Below are positions 1-10,198 of a stretch of 64,000 nt of DNA, piece after piece (within the stretch, counting starts at the first letter, position 1; the number at the start of each line of letters is the position of its first letter). The DNA lies in contig NZ_JBITTU010000002.1 of the NCBI RefSeq assembly GCF_044542075.1, forward strand, positions 372,001 to 436,000. The letters run 5' to 3'. Position numbers and translations under genes: made by a program. The notes beneath the pieces are model-generated. The model was not told the DNA's origin, ran no database searches, and was given only the letters and a program-made list of their open reading frames with translations. This stretch comes from Leeuwenhoekiella sp044542075 (lineage in GTDB: Bacteria > Bacteroidota > Bacteroidia > Flavobacteriales > Flavobacteriaceae).

Positions 1-1178
1 GAATTGGGCATAGCGCCAAAAAGCGGATGAAACGGCTCTCTGGGCTGAAAATCGATGGCTCCATTTTTTACTTGAACCAGCACATTATCTTTAAAGGTCC
101 CATCAAAAGGTACAAACTCAGAATAGGCTTGTTTTGCCCGGTCGTCTGGTTTTTCGTCTGAATATACAAATGCCCGCCACATTACAATACCGTTATGAGG
201 TTCAAGGGCTTCAGCCAGCATATTTGCACCATCTACGTGCGAACGCCCATAATTATTAGGACCCGGTTGGCCTTCAGAATTAGCTTTTACCAGAAAGCCT
301 CCAAAATCAGGTATCTGCGTGTAAATCTCGTTTACTTTTTGGTTCCACCAATTACGCACCTCTTGATTTAAGGGGTCTGCTGTTTCCAGGCCACCTATCT
401 CAATAGGAGCAGAAAAGCGTGCAGTGAGATATACTTGTAAACCATAAGGGCGAAAAGCATCTGCGAGTGCCTTTACTTTTTCCAGATAAAAGGGTTCTAG
501 AATTTCGGCACTTGCATTAACATTATTTAAAACCGTACCGTTAATTCCTATTGAAGCGTTAGCTCGTGCATAGTCTATATATTCTTTTTTAATGACCTCT
601 GGCAACAGGTGCCAATCCCAGATAGAAAAACCGGCATAACCGCGCTCAACTGTGCGATCTAGATTATCCCAATGATTTAAAAGTCTTTTTTGTAATTGCG
701 GATTCTCAAGCACATCTATGTTTTGCAGGGAATTATTTTGCTGTATTTGATTTAACAGGTAATAGGTACCGTATAAAAGTCCCTTATCTGTTGTTGCCGT
801 TATAAGAAGAAGCTTCTTTTTATTGACTTGAATAGGTTTAATATAAAAACCTTCTGAACCTATTTCCTGAGTGCTACTAAGTTGTTCTGATTCTGCTTCA
901 GAAAGATCTGCTACTTTAGAGATAAGCAGTGTAGGCGAGGAGGTAGCAAAATTGGGGTTGATACTAAGCATAGCTGGTACAGCTATATTTAATTCGTTTT
1001 TTATAACAGCTGAAGTGGGTGTAGTACTACGAAGTTCCACAGTATTAAGAATCGCGGTATATTCTTTTGACAGGGTTTCATTTTGAATTGGATGGTATTG
1101 TAACCATAAATTGTATGCATCCTGACTGTAAGAATGCATAGAAACGCAAAGCATTATTAAGAATAAAAGTTTTTTCAT
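1..1178 (-). CDS. aguA: GH67 alpha-glucuronidase, C-terminus cut by window edge
   Basis: Removes (4-O-methyl)glucuronic acid side groups from the ends of xylo-oligosaccharides. I read the first 392 residues by translating the reverse strand; the rest lies beyond position 1. A short signal peptide (MKKLLFLIMLCVSMHSYSQ) opens the protein, so it is exported. Family landmarks are the block NSEGQPGP, whose Glu302 matches the proposed general acid of GH67, followed by WRAFVY, DRAKQAY and the hallmark QVKNGAIDFQPREP near the window edge. GH67 enzymes are usually about 700 residues, so roughly half is visible. It faces away from the acetylesterase gene across a shared promoter region, and belongs functionally to the xylan locus to its right. 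Family call is firm; export to periplasm is inferred from the signal peptide. Confidence 0.93.
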   Translation of the reverse strand, partial: MKKLLFLIMLCVSMHSYSQDAYNLWLQYHPIQNETLSKEYTAILNTVELRSTTPTSAVIKNELNIAVPAMLSINPNFATSSPTLLISKVADLSEAESEQLSSTQEIGSEGFYIKPIQVNKKKLLLITATTDKGLLYGTYYLLNQIQQNNSLQNIDVLENPQLQKRLLNHWDNLDRTVERGYAGFSIWDWHLLPEVIKKEYIDYARANASIGINGTVLNNVNASAEILEPFYLEKVKALADAFRPYGLQVYLTARFSAPIEIGGLETADPLNQEVRNWWNQKVNEIYTQIPDFGGFLVKANSEGQPGPNNYGRSHVDGANMLAEALEPHNGIVMWRAFVYSDEKPDDRAKQAYSEFVPFDGTFKDNVLVQVKNGAIDFQPREPFHPLFGAMPN

Positions 1179-1425
1179 GGTATACTGTTCTGAATGTGAG
1201 TAAGTCGCTTTAAAAAGAGCTATAAGCTACATTTAAACGAAATCGATTGCATGATTTTAAATTTAATAACACGAATTAAGAGGTGATCAATCAAATTTAA
1301 TTAAATTTAACCACATATAGTAATAATGACCATATCATAATTTTAATTATTAGTGGTCTTTACGATATAAGAATAACACGTTCACATAAGCCAAAACATC
1401 ATTTTTTTAAATAAAAGTAGGGACT
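1179..1425. promoter_or_regulatory. Divergent promoter region between aguA and acetylesterase
   Basis: This 247-base AT-rich gap must hold the start signals of both the leftward GH67 gene and the rightward esterase gene. It contains ATCGATTG at 1242-1249, the reverse complement of CAATCGAT seen again upstream of susC (3911-3918), and a 16-base palindrome of A and T only at 1293-1308. I could not pick a convincing -7 box. A regulator site is an inference only. Confidence 0.4.
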
Positions 1426-3363
1426 ATGAATACATATATATATAAAAGCACAAACAGTATTTTAGTTTGTCTGTTCATGTTATTTTCAATACCTCGGATT
1501 GAAGCTCAACTAAAACTACCTAAGCTCGTAAGTGATGGGATGGTCGTACAGCGCAATACTGAAATCAATATTTGGGGTTATGCAGATTCCGGTGCGCCTG
1601 TAATGGTGTCTTTTTTAGGAAAGCACAAAAAAGTGAAAACTAATAATACAGGAATCTGGATCACAACATTTAACACTCCTAATCAAGCCGAAGCGTCCTC
1701 AGTTACTATAACATCTGCCTTAGAAACGCTTACTGTAGACAACGTACTGGTAGGCGATGTCTATCTATGCTCAGGACAGTCAAATATGGAGTTGCCTATG
1801 TCGCGTGTAAAACCTCTTTATGAAGAGGAAATCGCCACAGCAAATTTTCCTGATATTCGTTATTTTGAAGTTCCGAAAGTATATGATTTTTCAGGCCCTC
1901 AATTAGATTTACCGGGTGGTAAATGGGTTGCGGTAAACAGCGCAACTATTGAAGATATTTCTGCAGTTGCCTATTTTTTTTCTAAAGAAATTCATTTAGA
2001 TCAAAATGTTCCTGTGGGGATCATTAACGCCAGTTTAGGTGGTTCTCCTATAGAATCCTGGTTAGATTATGATGCACTAAAATCATTTCCCGGAGCACAG
2101 GCTTCAGCTCAAAAATTTAAAAGTCAAAGTTATAGAGATAGTATAGCAACTAGCGATATTAAACGGCAGCAAGACTGGTATTCAAAATTAAATAACGCTG
2201 ATACCGGCTTAAAGAATAACTGGAAATCGGGAGAATTTGAGATTTCAAATTGGGATTCGATGCAAATACCGGGCTATTGGGCAGAAACTAATCTAGGCGC
2301 TCTTAATGGTGTTGTGTGGTTTATGAAGACAGTTAATCTTCCTAAAGAACTCATAGGAAAAGAAGCGCATCTAGAAATGGGAAGGATTGTAGATGCAGAT
2401 TCAATCTTTATTAATGGGACATTTATTGGAAACACGACCTATCAATATCCACCAAGACGTTATGAGATTCCAAAAGGTATTTTAAAAGAAAAGAACCAGC
2501 TTGTAGTTCGGGTAATTAATGAGCAGGGACGTGGGGGTTTTGTTGAAGATAAAGACTATGAAATTCGTTTTGAGGATACAGTGATAGACCTTAAAGGCAC
2601 GTGGCAGTATAAACTGGGAGCAATCCAAGAGCCGTTAGCTTCTCCTACTTTTATTAGGTGGAAACCTACCGGATTGTATAACGCCATGATAAACCCATTA
2701 TTAAATTATAAAATAGCCGGTATGCTCTGGTATCAGGGTGAGTCTAATGTGAGCAATGCAGATGAGTATAATGAGTTGATAAAAATTTTAGTTAATGACT
2801 GGCGCTCTAAATGGGTGCAAGGGGATACTCCTTTCTTATTGGCGCAACTTGCTAATTTTCTTAAATCTTATGAAGAACCTACAGAGAGTGACTGGGCCAA
2901 GATGCGCGAATCGCAGGAAGCTGTGCTGGATTTAAAAAATACGGCTATGGCCGTTTTAATAGATGTGGGTGAGTGGAATGATATTCACCCTTTAAATAAA
3001 AAGGATGTAGGTCATCGGCTTGCCTTAGGAGCTAAAAAACTGGTCTATCATAAAGATGTTGTGAGCAGCGGACCCCGATTTAAATCTTTAAAAATTGAAG
3101 ATAATAAAGCAATCGTTCATTACGACTTATTTAATTCTTCAATTCAAATACAAGGGGCTAAACCCCAGGGATTTGCTGTAGCAGGAGCAGATGGTAAATT
3201 TTATTGGGCGGAAGCTCAGGTTGTAGGAAACACGATTGTATTAACAAGTGAGCAAGTTTCAAAACCATTGTATGTGCGGTATGCGTGGGCAGATAATCCT
3301 GATACTGTAAATGTATTTAATACTCAAGGATTACCTGCATTGCCATTTAGAACTGATAAATAG
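1426..3363 (+). CDS. Sialate O-acetylesterase-like (SASA/CE20-type) carbohydrate acetylesterase
   Basis: A secreted SGNH-type esterase of 645 residues that probably removes acetyl groups from xylan or its oligomers. A signal peptide covers about residues 1-27. The SASA fold is shown by GDVYLCSGQSNME (catalytic Ser119), the GMLWYQGESN block near residue 440 and DVGEWNDIHP (Asp519, His521). Between the two halves, about residues 215-400, lies a GH2-like beta-sandwich insertion, typical of this subgroup. The annotation name 'sialate' comes from the family; the xylan setting makes acetyl-xylan a more likely substrate, which is inference. It is a single-gene unit: a strong terminator follows at 3426-3460 before susC. 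Confidence 0.88.
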   Translation: MNTYIYKSTNSILVCLFMLFSIPRIEAQLKLPKLVSDGMVVQRNTEINIWGYADSGAPVMVSFLGKHKKVKTNNTGIWITTFNTPNQAEASSVTITSALETLTVDNVLVGDVYLCSGQSNMELPMSRVKPLYEEEIATANFPDIRYFEVPKVYDFSGPQLDLPGGKWVAVNSATIEDISAVAYFFSKEIHLDQNVPVGIINASLGGSPIESWLDYDALKSFPGAQASAQKFKSQSYRDSIATSDIKRQQDWYSKLNNADTGLKNNWKSGEFEISNWDSMQIPGYWAETNLGALNGVVWFMKTVNLPKELIGKEAHLEMGRIVDADSIFINGTFIGNTTYQYPPRRYEIPKGILKEKNQLVVRVINEQGRGGFVEDKDYEIRFEDTVIDLKGTWQYKLGAIQEPLASPTFIRWKPTGLYNAMINPLLNYKIAGMLWYQGESNVSNADEYNELIKILVNDWRSKWVQGDTPFLLAQLANFLKSYEEPTESDWAKMRESQEAVLDLKNTAMAVLIDVGEWNDIHPLNKKDVGHRLALGAKKLVYHKDVVSSGPRFKSLKIEDNKAIVHYDLFNSSIQIQGAKPQGFAVAGADGKFYWAEAQVVGNTIVLTSEQVSKPLYVRYAWADNPDTVNVFNTQGLPALPFRTDK

Positions 3364-3425
3364 CGATGACTGCTTTTACCTGATATTTATAGACTCTAGT
3401 TAAAATATCTAGTGAAATTTTAAAA

Positions 3426-3460
3426 ATACCCCGAGACGTTATTCCGGGGTATTTTTTTTT
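3426..3460 (+). terminator. Intrinsic terminator after the acetylesterase
   Basis: An 8-bp perfect stem (ATACCCCG, 3426-3433, with CGGGGTAT, 3445-3452) is followed by a run of T to 3460. It separates the esterase from the susCD operon. Confidence 0.9.
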
Positions 3461-3967
3461 GAGTGCGTGTTATTCCAGATCAAATTAAATGCGTGTTATG
3501 AGCAATTTTTGTATGCGATACAAATTGTAATCAAATTATATCCTTCTGCGAAGAATGTAAAAAATACATTAATATTTTTGAAAGCGTAAAAATTTCAAAA
3601 TTATAGTCATTTTGACTACAAGTTGTCGTTTTAGCGCGAAATTTTCACCAAAAACTATGTAAAAATTGGTCAAAAAAGTGTGTTTTTCGCCTAAAAATGA
3701 AGCGATTTTTGTTAAAAAAATTGGCGTTAGCCCAGTGTATACAGGCAATGCTTCAAAATTACGGTTGGCTTGCTACAAATCTTTTACACAATTCTTGATT
3801 CTGCCGATATATTTGTTAGAAGTCATCAAAAAATAATCAACGTCTTATTTACTTCAATCGTTTTCGTTTGATTGAGCAAATTCTAAAAAATAATAGAATG
3901 CACATAAATTCAATCGATATAGTAAAGCAGTTGCTTAATCATCTTTAAACTCGTTATTAAACTATCT
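3461..3967 (+). promoter_or_regulatory. Long leader/promoter region of the susC operon
   Basis: About 500 bases without a gene precede susC. The stretch is AT-rich with many A and T tracts. Two related motifs stand out: CAATCGTT at 3855-3862, whose CAATC pairs with GATTG at 3870-3874 as an inverted repeat with a 10-base spacer, and CAATCGAT at 3911-3918. The same octamer occurs in the aguA/esterase gap. This is a sensible place for the hybrid two-component regulator to bind, but no site was proven. Confidence 0.5.
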
Positions 3968-6900
3968 ATGACAATGACAAAACATTTACTTAACAAACTC
4001 AAACCGAAATTTTGTGGTGTGTATCTCACGCTACTGGTGAGTCTGATTTCGCTTGCGGGATTCGCTCAATCTACAATTACCGGTACCGTATCTGATGATA
4101 CTGCACCTATACCCGGTGTTTCTGTTTTATTAAAAGGAACCCAAAATGGGGTCGTAACCGATTTTGACGGAAATTATTCAATTAGTAATGTTCCTGCAGA
4201 TGGCGTTTTGGTCTTCAGCTATGTGGGTTTTCAGACAAAGCAAGTACCCGTAAATAATCAAACATCTATTAATCTTACACTCGAGGTTGATGTATCATCT
4301 TTAGATGAAGTAGTGGTAATCGGTTATGGTAAAATGAAACGTTCTGATGTTACCGGAGCTGTGGTTTCAGTTTCTAGCGAAGCGATAGAAAAATCGATAC
4401 CTACCACTTTAGATCAGGTTTTACAGGGTAGAGCTGCCGGTGTTCAAATTCAACAAAATAGTGGTGCTCCCGGCGCAAGTTCTTCTATACGTATTAGAGG
4501 GGTGAGCTCAATCACGGGTTCTAATGAACCTATTTTTGTTATAGACGGGGTGATCGTAGACAGCAATACAGGTCAGGGTGGTCAAAATGCATTTGCCTCT
4601 ATTAACCCATCAGACATTGTTTCTGTAGATATTTTAAAGGATGCTTCTGCAACGGCTATTTATGGTTCGCGTGCAGCAAACGGAGTTATTCTTATCACTA
4701 CTAAACGAGGAAAAAATGGTGCGGCTACAATCACGTATTCCAATTACATAGGTTATCAAGAAATTCCCAAACAATTAGAGTTATTAAACTTGTGGGAATA
4801 TGCTATTCATAAAAATAACAGAGCAGATCTGGGTATAGTACAGCGGGATGCAGACTTTATAAGACCAGATTTGTTAGGTGAAGGTACAGACTGGCAGGAT
4901 GCGATGTTTGACCGGGCGATGATGAAAAATCATAACCTTTCTGTCTCTGGCGGAAATGAGAAAAGTACTTATAATATGAGTATAGGTTACTTAGATCAGG
5001 AAGGTATTGCGCTGGGTTCTTCTTTTGAGCGTTTTACGATGCGTGGTGTTTTTGATTCTCAGGTAAAAGATTATGTGAAAATGGGAATCAATTTTGCGTT
5101 CAATACCATTAATCAAAATACAACCTTTTCAGATCAATCCTTAATTCTTACGGCCTTAAGACAAACACCTAATGTCGCTGTACGTAATGCAGATGGCGAT
5201 TTTTCGGGTCCGGTAAATGAAGAGTTTCCGCAGAGTAACCCGGTAGGTTTAGCTTTTCTACGTGATAATCGTGCCGAAAATACGGGTATACGAGCCAATA
5301 CTTTTGCTGAGATCGAATTTGTTGAAGGACTTAGTTTAAGAACGGAATATTCTATTGATTACGGTTTTCAAAATGCTTACACGTTTAACCCTTCGTATTT
5401 TTTTAGTGAAAGTGTTTCTAACACAAACAGAGAGGGAACGCGTACTAAAGGATATAATAAATATTACAACATCCGTAACGTATTGACCTATGATCGCTCG
5501 TTTGGGGTGCATAGTATAAATGCAATTCTGGGGCAGGAATATCAGGAATCTTATTTTGAGAATTTATTTGGGTATAGATCTGGCTATTTAACAAATGGAG
5601 CTACAGATTTAAATGCAGGAGATGCTACTACAGCTCGTAATTCTAATGCCAGTTTTAAAAGTTCTCTTAATTCGTATTTCGCAAGAGCCTTTTATTCATT
5701 TGATGACAAATATCTTTTAACGGCAACCATACGCTATGACGGTTCTTCAAAATTTTCAAGAGAAAACAGATGGGGTTGGTTTCCTTCTGCAGCATTAGCC
5801 TGGAAGGTTTCAAACGAAGATTTCCTAAAAGAAAATGATTTTATAAACAACCTTAAATTACGTCTGGGATATGGGGCAGTAGGGAATCAAAGTGTTCCTA
5901 ACTATGCATACACATCTATTTATGCCGCTTCTCCTACACCTTTTGGAGCCGGTTTATTGGCTGCAAATACAGCAAATGCAGATTTGCAATGGGAAACTAC
6001 CTACTCAAGCAACTTAGGTCTTGACCTTAATATGTTTAATAACCGCCTAGAATTTATCGCAGACATTTATTATAAGAAAACTAAAGACCTTCTATTATTG
6101 GCTCCCTATCCTGATTATGCAGGTACAAGCGGAGTAGGGGCAACTTCAGCACCTTATGTGAACATAGGTTCCCTTGAGAATAAAGGTCTGGAGCTTACTT
6201 TGAATACGGTAAATATTGATAATGGCAACTTTCAATGGAAGTCAAACCTCATATTCACATTAAATAGAAATAAAGTTTTAGGTCTGGCTACGGAAACCGG
6301 AATTTTAAACAGAACACTTCAGCAAGGTTCAGATATTACGATTGTAACGCGTACAGCTGTAGGAAAACCTATAGGGCAGTTTTATGGTTATAAAGTAATA
6401 GGTCGTTTTGAAGATGCAACAGATTTTTATTACCGAAATGAAGCCGGAGAAGTTGTTCCTACTGCATTACCCGAAGGCTTAACCATAAGTGAAAATGGCG
6501 TATGGATAGGAGATTACAAATTTGAAGATATCAATAACGATGGCGTAATTAATGAGCAGGATCGGGATTACATAGGAAACCCATTACCAGATTTTAGTTA
6601 TGGTATAGGAAACTCGTTTAGCTATAAAGGTTTTGATCTTAACGTACAGCTATCTGGGCAATATGGGAACGAAATTGTTAATTATCAAAGACGTTTCTTA
6701 GAAAACCCAAGAGGTAATACAAACCTATTACATACTGCTTTAGGTTATGCAGAACTAGGCTTAATTAATCCTGATGGTCCTAATGATTACCGAAACGTGC
6801 AGATTGTAGGCGGCGACCGGTATATGCCTAGAATTGCTGCATCATCGGCGGCATCAACCTCAAACTTTAGATACAGCAACCGTTTTCTTGAAGATGGGTC

Positions 6901-7141
6901 GTATTTGAGAATTCAAAATATCTCTTTTGGATACAGTCTTCCTCGAGATTTTATAGAAAAATTCGGTTTACTCAATTTTAAAATATTTACAAACCTTCAG
7001 AATGTTTACACATTCACGAAGTACTCTGGTTACGATCCTGAAGTGGGCTCCCTTAATCAGGATGCACTATTAACAGGTATTGATAATGGTCGTTATCCAT
7101 CACCTCGTATTTATACACTGGGTCTAAATGTCAATTTTTAA
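3968..7141 (+). CDS. SusC-like TonB-dependent outer-membrane oligosaccharide transporter
   Basis: Imports xylo-oligosaccharides across the outer membrane using TonB energy, as a complex with the SusD lipoprotein encoded next. The 1057-residue protein has a signal peptide ending near residue 34 (LISLAGFAQ), a carboxypeptidase-D regulatory-like domain at about 35-110 (VTDFDGNYS, VFSYVGFQ), the SusC signature DEVVVIGYGKMKRSDVTG near 116-133, a plug domain to about 230 (IRIRGVSS, VIDGV, ATAIYGSRAANGVILITTK) and a long beta-barrel ending in an aromatic strand (YTLGLNVNF). Length and order are normal for the family. It heads an operon with susD, the binding lipoprotein and the GH10 gene. Confidence 0.97.
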   Translation: MTMTKHLLNKLKPKFCGVYLTLLVSLISLAGFAQSTITGTVSDDTAPIPGVSVLLKGTQNGVVTDFDGNYSISNVPADGVLVFSYVGFQTKQVPVNNQTSINLTLEVDVSSLDEVVVIGYGKMKRSDVTGAVVSVSSEAIEKSIPTTLDQVLQGRAAGVQIQQNSGAPGASSSIRIRGVSSITGSNEPIFVIDGVIVDSNTGQGGQNAFASINPSDIVSVDILKDASATAIYGSRAANGVILITTKRGKNGAATITYSNYIGYQEIPKQLELLNLWEYAIHKNNRADLGIVQRDADFIRPDLLGEGTDWQDAMFDRAMMKNHNLSVSGGNEKSTYNMSIGYLDQEGIALGSSFERFTMRGVFDSQVKDYVKMGINFAFNTINQNTTFSDQSLILTALRQTPNVAVRNADGDFSGPVNEEFPQSNPVGLAFLRDNRAENTGIRANTFAEIEFVEGLSLRTEYSIDYGFQNAYTFNPSYFFSESVSNTNREGTRTKGYNKYYNIRNVLTYDRSFGVHSINAILGQEYQESYFENLFGYRSGYLTNGATDLNAGDATTARNSNASFKSSLNSYFARAFYSFDDKYLLTATIRYDGSSKFSRENRWGWFPSAALAWKVSNEDFLKENDFINNLKLRLGYGAVGNQSVPNYAYTSIYAASPTPFGAGLLAANTANADLQWETTYSSNLGLDLNMFNNRLEFIADIYYKKTKDLLLLAPYPDYAGTSGVGATSAPYVNIGSLENKGLELTLNTVNIDNGNFQWKSNLIFTLNRNKVLGLATETGILNRTLQQGSDITIVTRTAVGKPIGQFYGYKVIGRFEDATDFYYRNEAGEVVPTALPEGLTISENGVWIGDYKFEDINNDGVINEQDRDYIGNPLPDFSYGIGNSFSYKGFDLNVQLSGQYGNEIVNYQRRFLENPRGNTNLLHTALGYAELGLINPDGPNDYRNVQIVGGDRYMPRIAASSAASTSNFRYSNRFLEDGSYLRIQNISFGYSLPRDFIEKFGLLNFKIFTNLQNVYTFTKYSGYDPEVGSLNQDALLTGIDNGRYPSPRIYTLGLNVNF

Positions 7142-7151
7142 TAAAAATACT

Positions 7152-8786
7152 ATGCGAACACATACCTTAATTTATACGTTTTTAATTACCGCTCTGGCAC
7201 TTAGTATTTCTGGCTGTAGCGATGATCTGGAGATAGAACCTAATGATCAGATTGCAAAAGAAAATTTCTTTCAGTCTGAAGAAGATTTTAGAGCTGCTAC
7301 TGCACCCTTATACAATCGCGTTTGGTTTTCATTTAATGATAAATTCTATTTTGGTTTGGGAGACGGGCGTTCTTATAATCTTTATGCGCCATTTTCAGAT
7401 TATATCTATCCGTTTAGCGATTTAACTGAAACAGGACTAACCGGACCTTTAGTTGAAGCCTGGAGATCATTTTATATTGTAATTCAGCAGTCCAATAATA
7501 CGATTGAAGCCATAGAAGGCAGTAGTGTTGAAGAAGAATTAAAAACGCAATATATCGCCGAAGCTCGCTTTATGAGGGGCGCTGCATACTGGTATATCGC
7601 CTCGTTGTGGGGTGATGCTATTATCGCTACCAGTCAGGCAGATATCATTAGCAATCCTATTGTGAATAAAAGTCCGCGTTCTGATGTGTATGAGTTTGCA
7701 ATACGCGATATGGAGTATGCTGCTAAGTTTTTACCAGAACAAGCCGGTCAAGCCGGAAGAGTAACAAAATACAGTGCCTTTGGGATGTTATCACGTTTAT
7801 ATCTGTCTTATGCAGGTCTAAGCGATAATGCAAATAGTGGAAACAGAAATCAACAACTACTTGACCTGGCTAAACAAGCTGCGGCAAAAGTAATTGAAGA
7901 AGGACCGTATACCTTATTAGATGACTATGAAGATCTCTTTAAAGTCGAAAATAATAATAATTCAGAATCACTTTTTGCATTGCAATGGGTTCCTAACGGA
8001 GAGTATGGTGTAAATAATCCGCATCAGGCATTCTTTGCCTTAGGTTCAGAAATTACAGGTGATGATGCTGCTTATGGTTTTTTTACTCGAGCGTCTTATG
8101 ATGTATTAGAAGAGTATGAAGCTAGAGATTTGCGTCGCAAAGTAACTTGGATGGCAGATGGAGATTTTTATCCCGAGTTGAGCAAAGCTAATGGCGGGTA
8201 TCTTGTAGATCACGAGAATACGTATGTGAATGTAAAAAAAGGAGTTGTAGGTTCTACTAAAGATAATCCTAGTATTTCACGACAAAATTCTGCTTTAAAT
8301 ACCTATATGTTACGCTTGGGTGAGGTGTATTTAAATTATGCAGAAGCTGCGTTGGGCAACAATGCTTCAACTACAGATGCAACTGCTTTAATGTATGTAA
8401 ATGCATTGCGTACCAGAGCGGGTCTCTCCTCAAAAACATCTTTAACATTTAATGATTTGTTTCACGAGCGTAGAGTTGAACTGTGTATGGAAGGGCAATT
8501 CTGGTATGATATCGTGCGTAGAGCCTATTACAAAGAGCAAGAAATGATCAACTATATAAGTGCTCAGGATCGTGATGTAGTTGTGCCATTTACATATGAT
8601 GAAGAAAAGAACGAAGCAAATATAGATGATACGCGTGACCCGGAATCTCGTGCTATAGGTGTGGTTGATGAAGGCATTTTTTTATTACCATATCCTGAAT
8701 CTGAAGTGGTTCAAAATCCGCTATTGAGAGAAGCTGCTGTTCCTTATGAATTTACTGAAGAACGTATTACAGACTTATTTGAATAA
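7152..8786 (+). CDS. SusD/RagB-family glycan-binding outer-membrane lipoprotein
   Basis: Surface lid of the SusCD importer; binds xylo-oligosaccharides and passes them to SusC. I place the start at 7152 (MRTHTLIYTF) rather than the in-frame ATG at 7128 inside susC, because this gives a clean lipoprotein signal with lipobox ISGC (Cys22) and a 10-base gap to susC. SusD features: EARFMRGAAYWYI helical repeats, LFHERRVELCMEGQFWYDIVRR in the C-terminal third (shown by HERRVEL and GQFWYD) and an ending typical of RagB proteins (LPYPESEV...NP). The length of 544 residues is normal. Followed after 31 bases by the second glycan-binding lipoprotein. Confidence 0.96.
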   Translation: MRTHTLIYTFLITALALSISGCSDDLEIEPNDQIAKENFFQSEEDFRAATAPLYNRVWFSFNDKFYFGLGDGRSYNLYAPFSDYIYPFSDLTETGLTGPLVEAWRSFYIVIQQSNNTIEAIEGSSVEEELKTQYIAEARFMRGAAYWYIASLWGDAIIATSQADIISNPIVNKSPRSDVYEFAIRDMEYAAKFLPEQAGQAGRVTKYSAFGMLSRLYLSYAGLSDNANSGNRNQQLLDLAKQAAAKVIEEGPYTLLDDYEDLFKVENNNNSESLFALQWVPNGEYGVNNPHQAFFALGSEITGDDAAYGFFTRASYDVLEEYEARDLRRKVTWMADGDFYPELSKANGGYLVDHENTYVNVKKGVVGSTKDNPSISRQNSALNTYMLRLGEVYLNYAEAALGNNASTTDATALMYVNALRTRAGLSSKTSLTFNDLFHERRVELCMEGQFWYDIVRRAYYKEQEMINYISAQDRDVVVPFTYDEEKNEANIDDTRDPESRAIGVVDEGIFLLPYPESEVVQNPLLREAAVPYEFTEERITDLFE

Positions 8787-8817
8787 TACATTAGAAATAA
8801 CTAAAACTAGTTTACAG

Positions 8818-10182
8818 ATGAAAGACATATTAATAAAAAATTTGGATAGGAGCTTAGCCCGGTTTTTTGGGGCATTCTTGTTCTTTTTAATTCTTGCAAG
8901 TTGTTCTAATGATGACGATGCAACGGGAGGAGAGATAACCGTAAGTGCGGTTTTTCTTCAAGATGTAAATTCTGCAGTACCAGACCGTCAGGTAGAATTT
9001 GTAAGATTAGGACAATTATTACGCATAGAAGGTTCTGGATTTACAGGGCTTAAACGCGTATTTATAAATGGTTATCAAACTGGTTTCAATCCGGTTTATG
9101 TATCAGATACCTCGATGCTTGTTCGGGTTTCGGGTGATACCCCTACGGTAGAAGCAGCAGATGAGGTACGCAATACGATACGTTTTGTAAAAGACAATTC
9201 AGAAAAGATTATTGAATTTGAAATTAGATCTTCTGCACCTCAAATAAATCGTATTTCGCATACAATGCCAAAGCCGGGTGAAGAAATCACGGTATATGGT
9301 TCTGGTTTAATTGAAGTTACAAAAGTTGTTTTTCCGGGAGACGTTGAGGTTACAAACGGAATAATATTTGACGAAGTAGATGGTGAGTTTTTTACGGTAA
9401 CTATGCCTGAAGGTGTAGCGACCTCAGGAGGCTCTATTTATATAGAGTCTGCAAATGGTGCAGCCTATTCTCCTGCATATTTCAATTTTAAAGAAGGTGT
9501 GATTCTCAACTTTGATGGTATGGGAGGTATTGGTGAATTTGGAAACACCATTCGCACAGCTCAATTAGAATCTGAAGTAATAGGTGAAGGTAATACGTCA
9601 CAAGGTACTTATGTACCGCATCGTCCCGAAGGAAAAGGAACGTTTCCGGCAGGTTCAAATCGTTTATCTGAAGTATTTACAACAGGGGGCGAAAGCTGGC
9701 GCACGCAATTCACACCCTTTTTTCCAACAACTACTCCATTAGAAGAGCTGGCTTTTCAATTTGATATTTATGTTCCGAAAGCGTGGAACAGCGGTGTTTT
9801 ACAAATTTTACTCATCAATAATTTTAATGGTGGTGAATGGAATGGCGGAACTTATAATTATGTGCCGTGGATTGTAGATGAGGAGCGTGAACCTTTTATG
9901 ACTGAAGGCTGGACCACGGTTACCGTACCGTTTACAGATTTCTACAATTATGAAGCTGAAGATACAGAATTCACTTTTGCAGACCTGCTGGCATTCCGTG
10001 AAGCGGCAACATTTAAAAATTTTGGGATGTTTTTTAATAACACAGATGTTTTGCTGAGTAATGTAACTAGAAGTCCCAGTGATGTAGAATTTGCTGCCAC
10101 ACCTACATATGTGGATATATATACAGACAATTGGAGAATTGTATCTCTAGAAGTACCTACGGTTACAGATTTTCCTGAATAA
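8818..10182 (+). CDS. IPT/TIG-domain surface glycan-binding lipoprotein (SGBP-B like)
   Basis: Occupies the SusE-like position of the locus and should bind xylan at the cell surface. The start at 8818 (MKDILIKN) is preferred over 8746, which would overlap susD by 41 bases; it yields a lipoprotein signal with lipobox ILASC (Cys29) followed by acidic residues (NDDD), a common outer-surface export signal in this phylum. Two IPT/TIG-like Ig modules follow (GQLLRIEGSGFTGLKRVFING and PKPGEEITVYGSGL regions), then a C-terminal ligand-binding domain from about residue 245 (FDIYVPKAW, NYVPWIVDEE, GWTTVTVPFTDF) like that of xyloglucan/xylan SGBP-B proteins. Binding specificity is inferred from context. 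Confidence 0.85.
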   Translation: MKDILIKNLDRSLARFFGAFLFFLILASCSNDDDATGGEITVSAVFLQDVNSAVPDRQVEFVRLGQLLRIEGSGFTGLKRVFINGYQTGFNPVYVSDTSMLVRVSGDTPTVEAADEVRNTIRFVKDNSEKIIEFEIRSSAPQINRISHTMPKPGEEITVYGSGLIEVTKVVFPGDVEVTNGIIFDEVDGEFFTVTMPEGVATSGGSIYIESANGAAYSPAYFNFKEGVILNFDGMGGIGEFGNTIRTAQLESEVIGEGNTSQGTYVPHRPEGKGTFPAGSNRLSEVFTTGGESWRTQFTPFFPTTTPLEELAFQFDIYVPKAWNSGVLQILLINNFNGGEWNGGTYNYVPWIVDEEREPFMTEGWTTVTVPFTDFYNYEAEDTEFTFADLLAFREAATFKNFGMFFNNTDVLLSNVTRSPSDVEFAATPTYVDIYTDNWRIVSLEVPTVTDFPE

Positions 10183-10198
10183 CATAAAAAATAAAGCG

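Noticed and set aside
1293..1308. 16-base palindrome AAATTTAATTAAATTT
   Set aside because: Only A and T in an AT-rich gap; chance palindromes are common there.
7128..7151. SusD start at 7128
   Set aside because: It would overlap susC and put nine residues before the lipoprotein signal; 7152 gives a normal signal and spacing.
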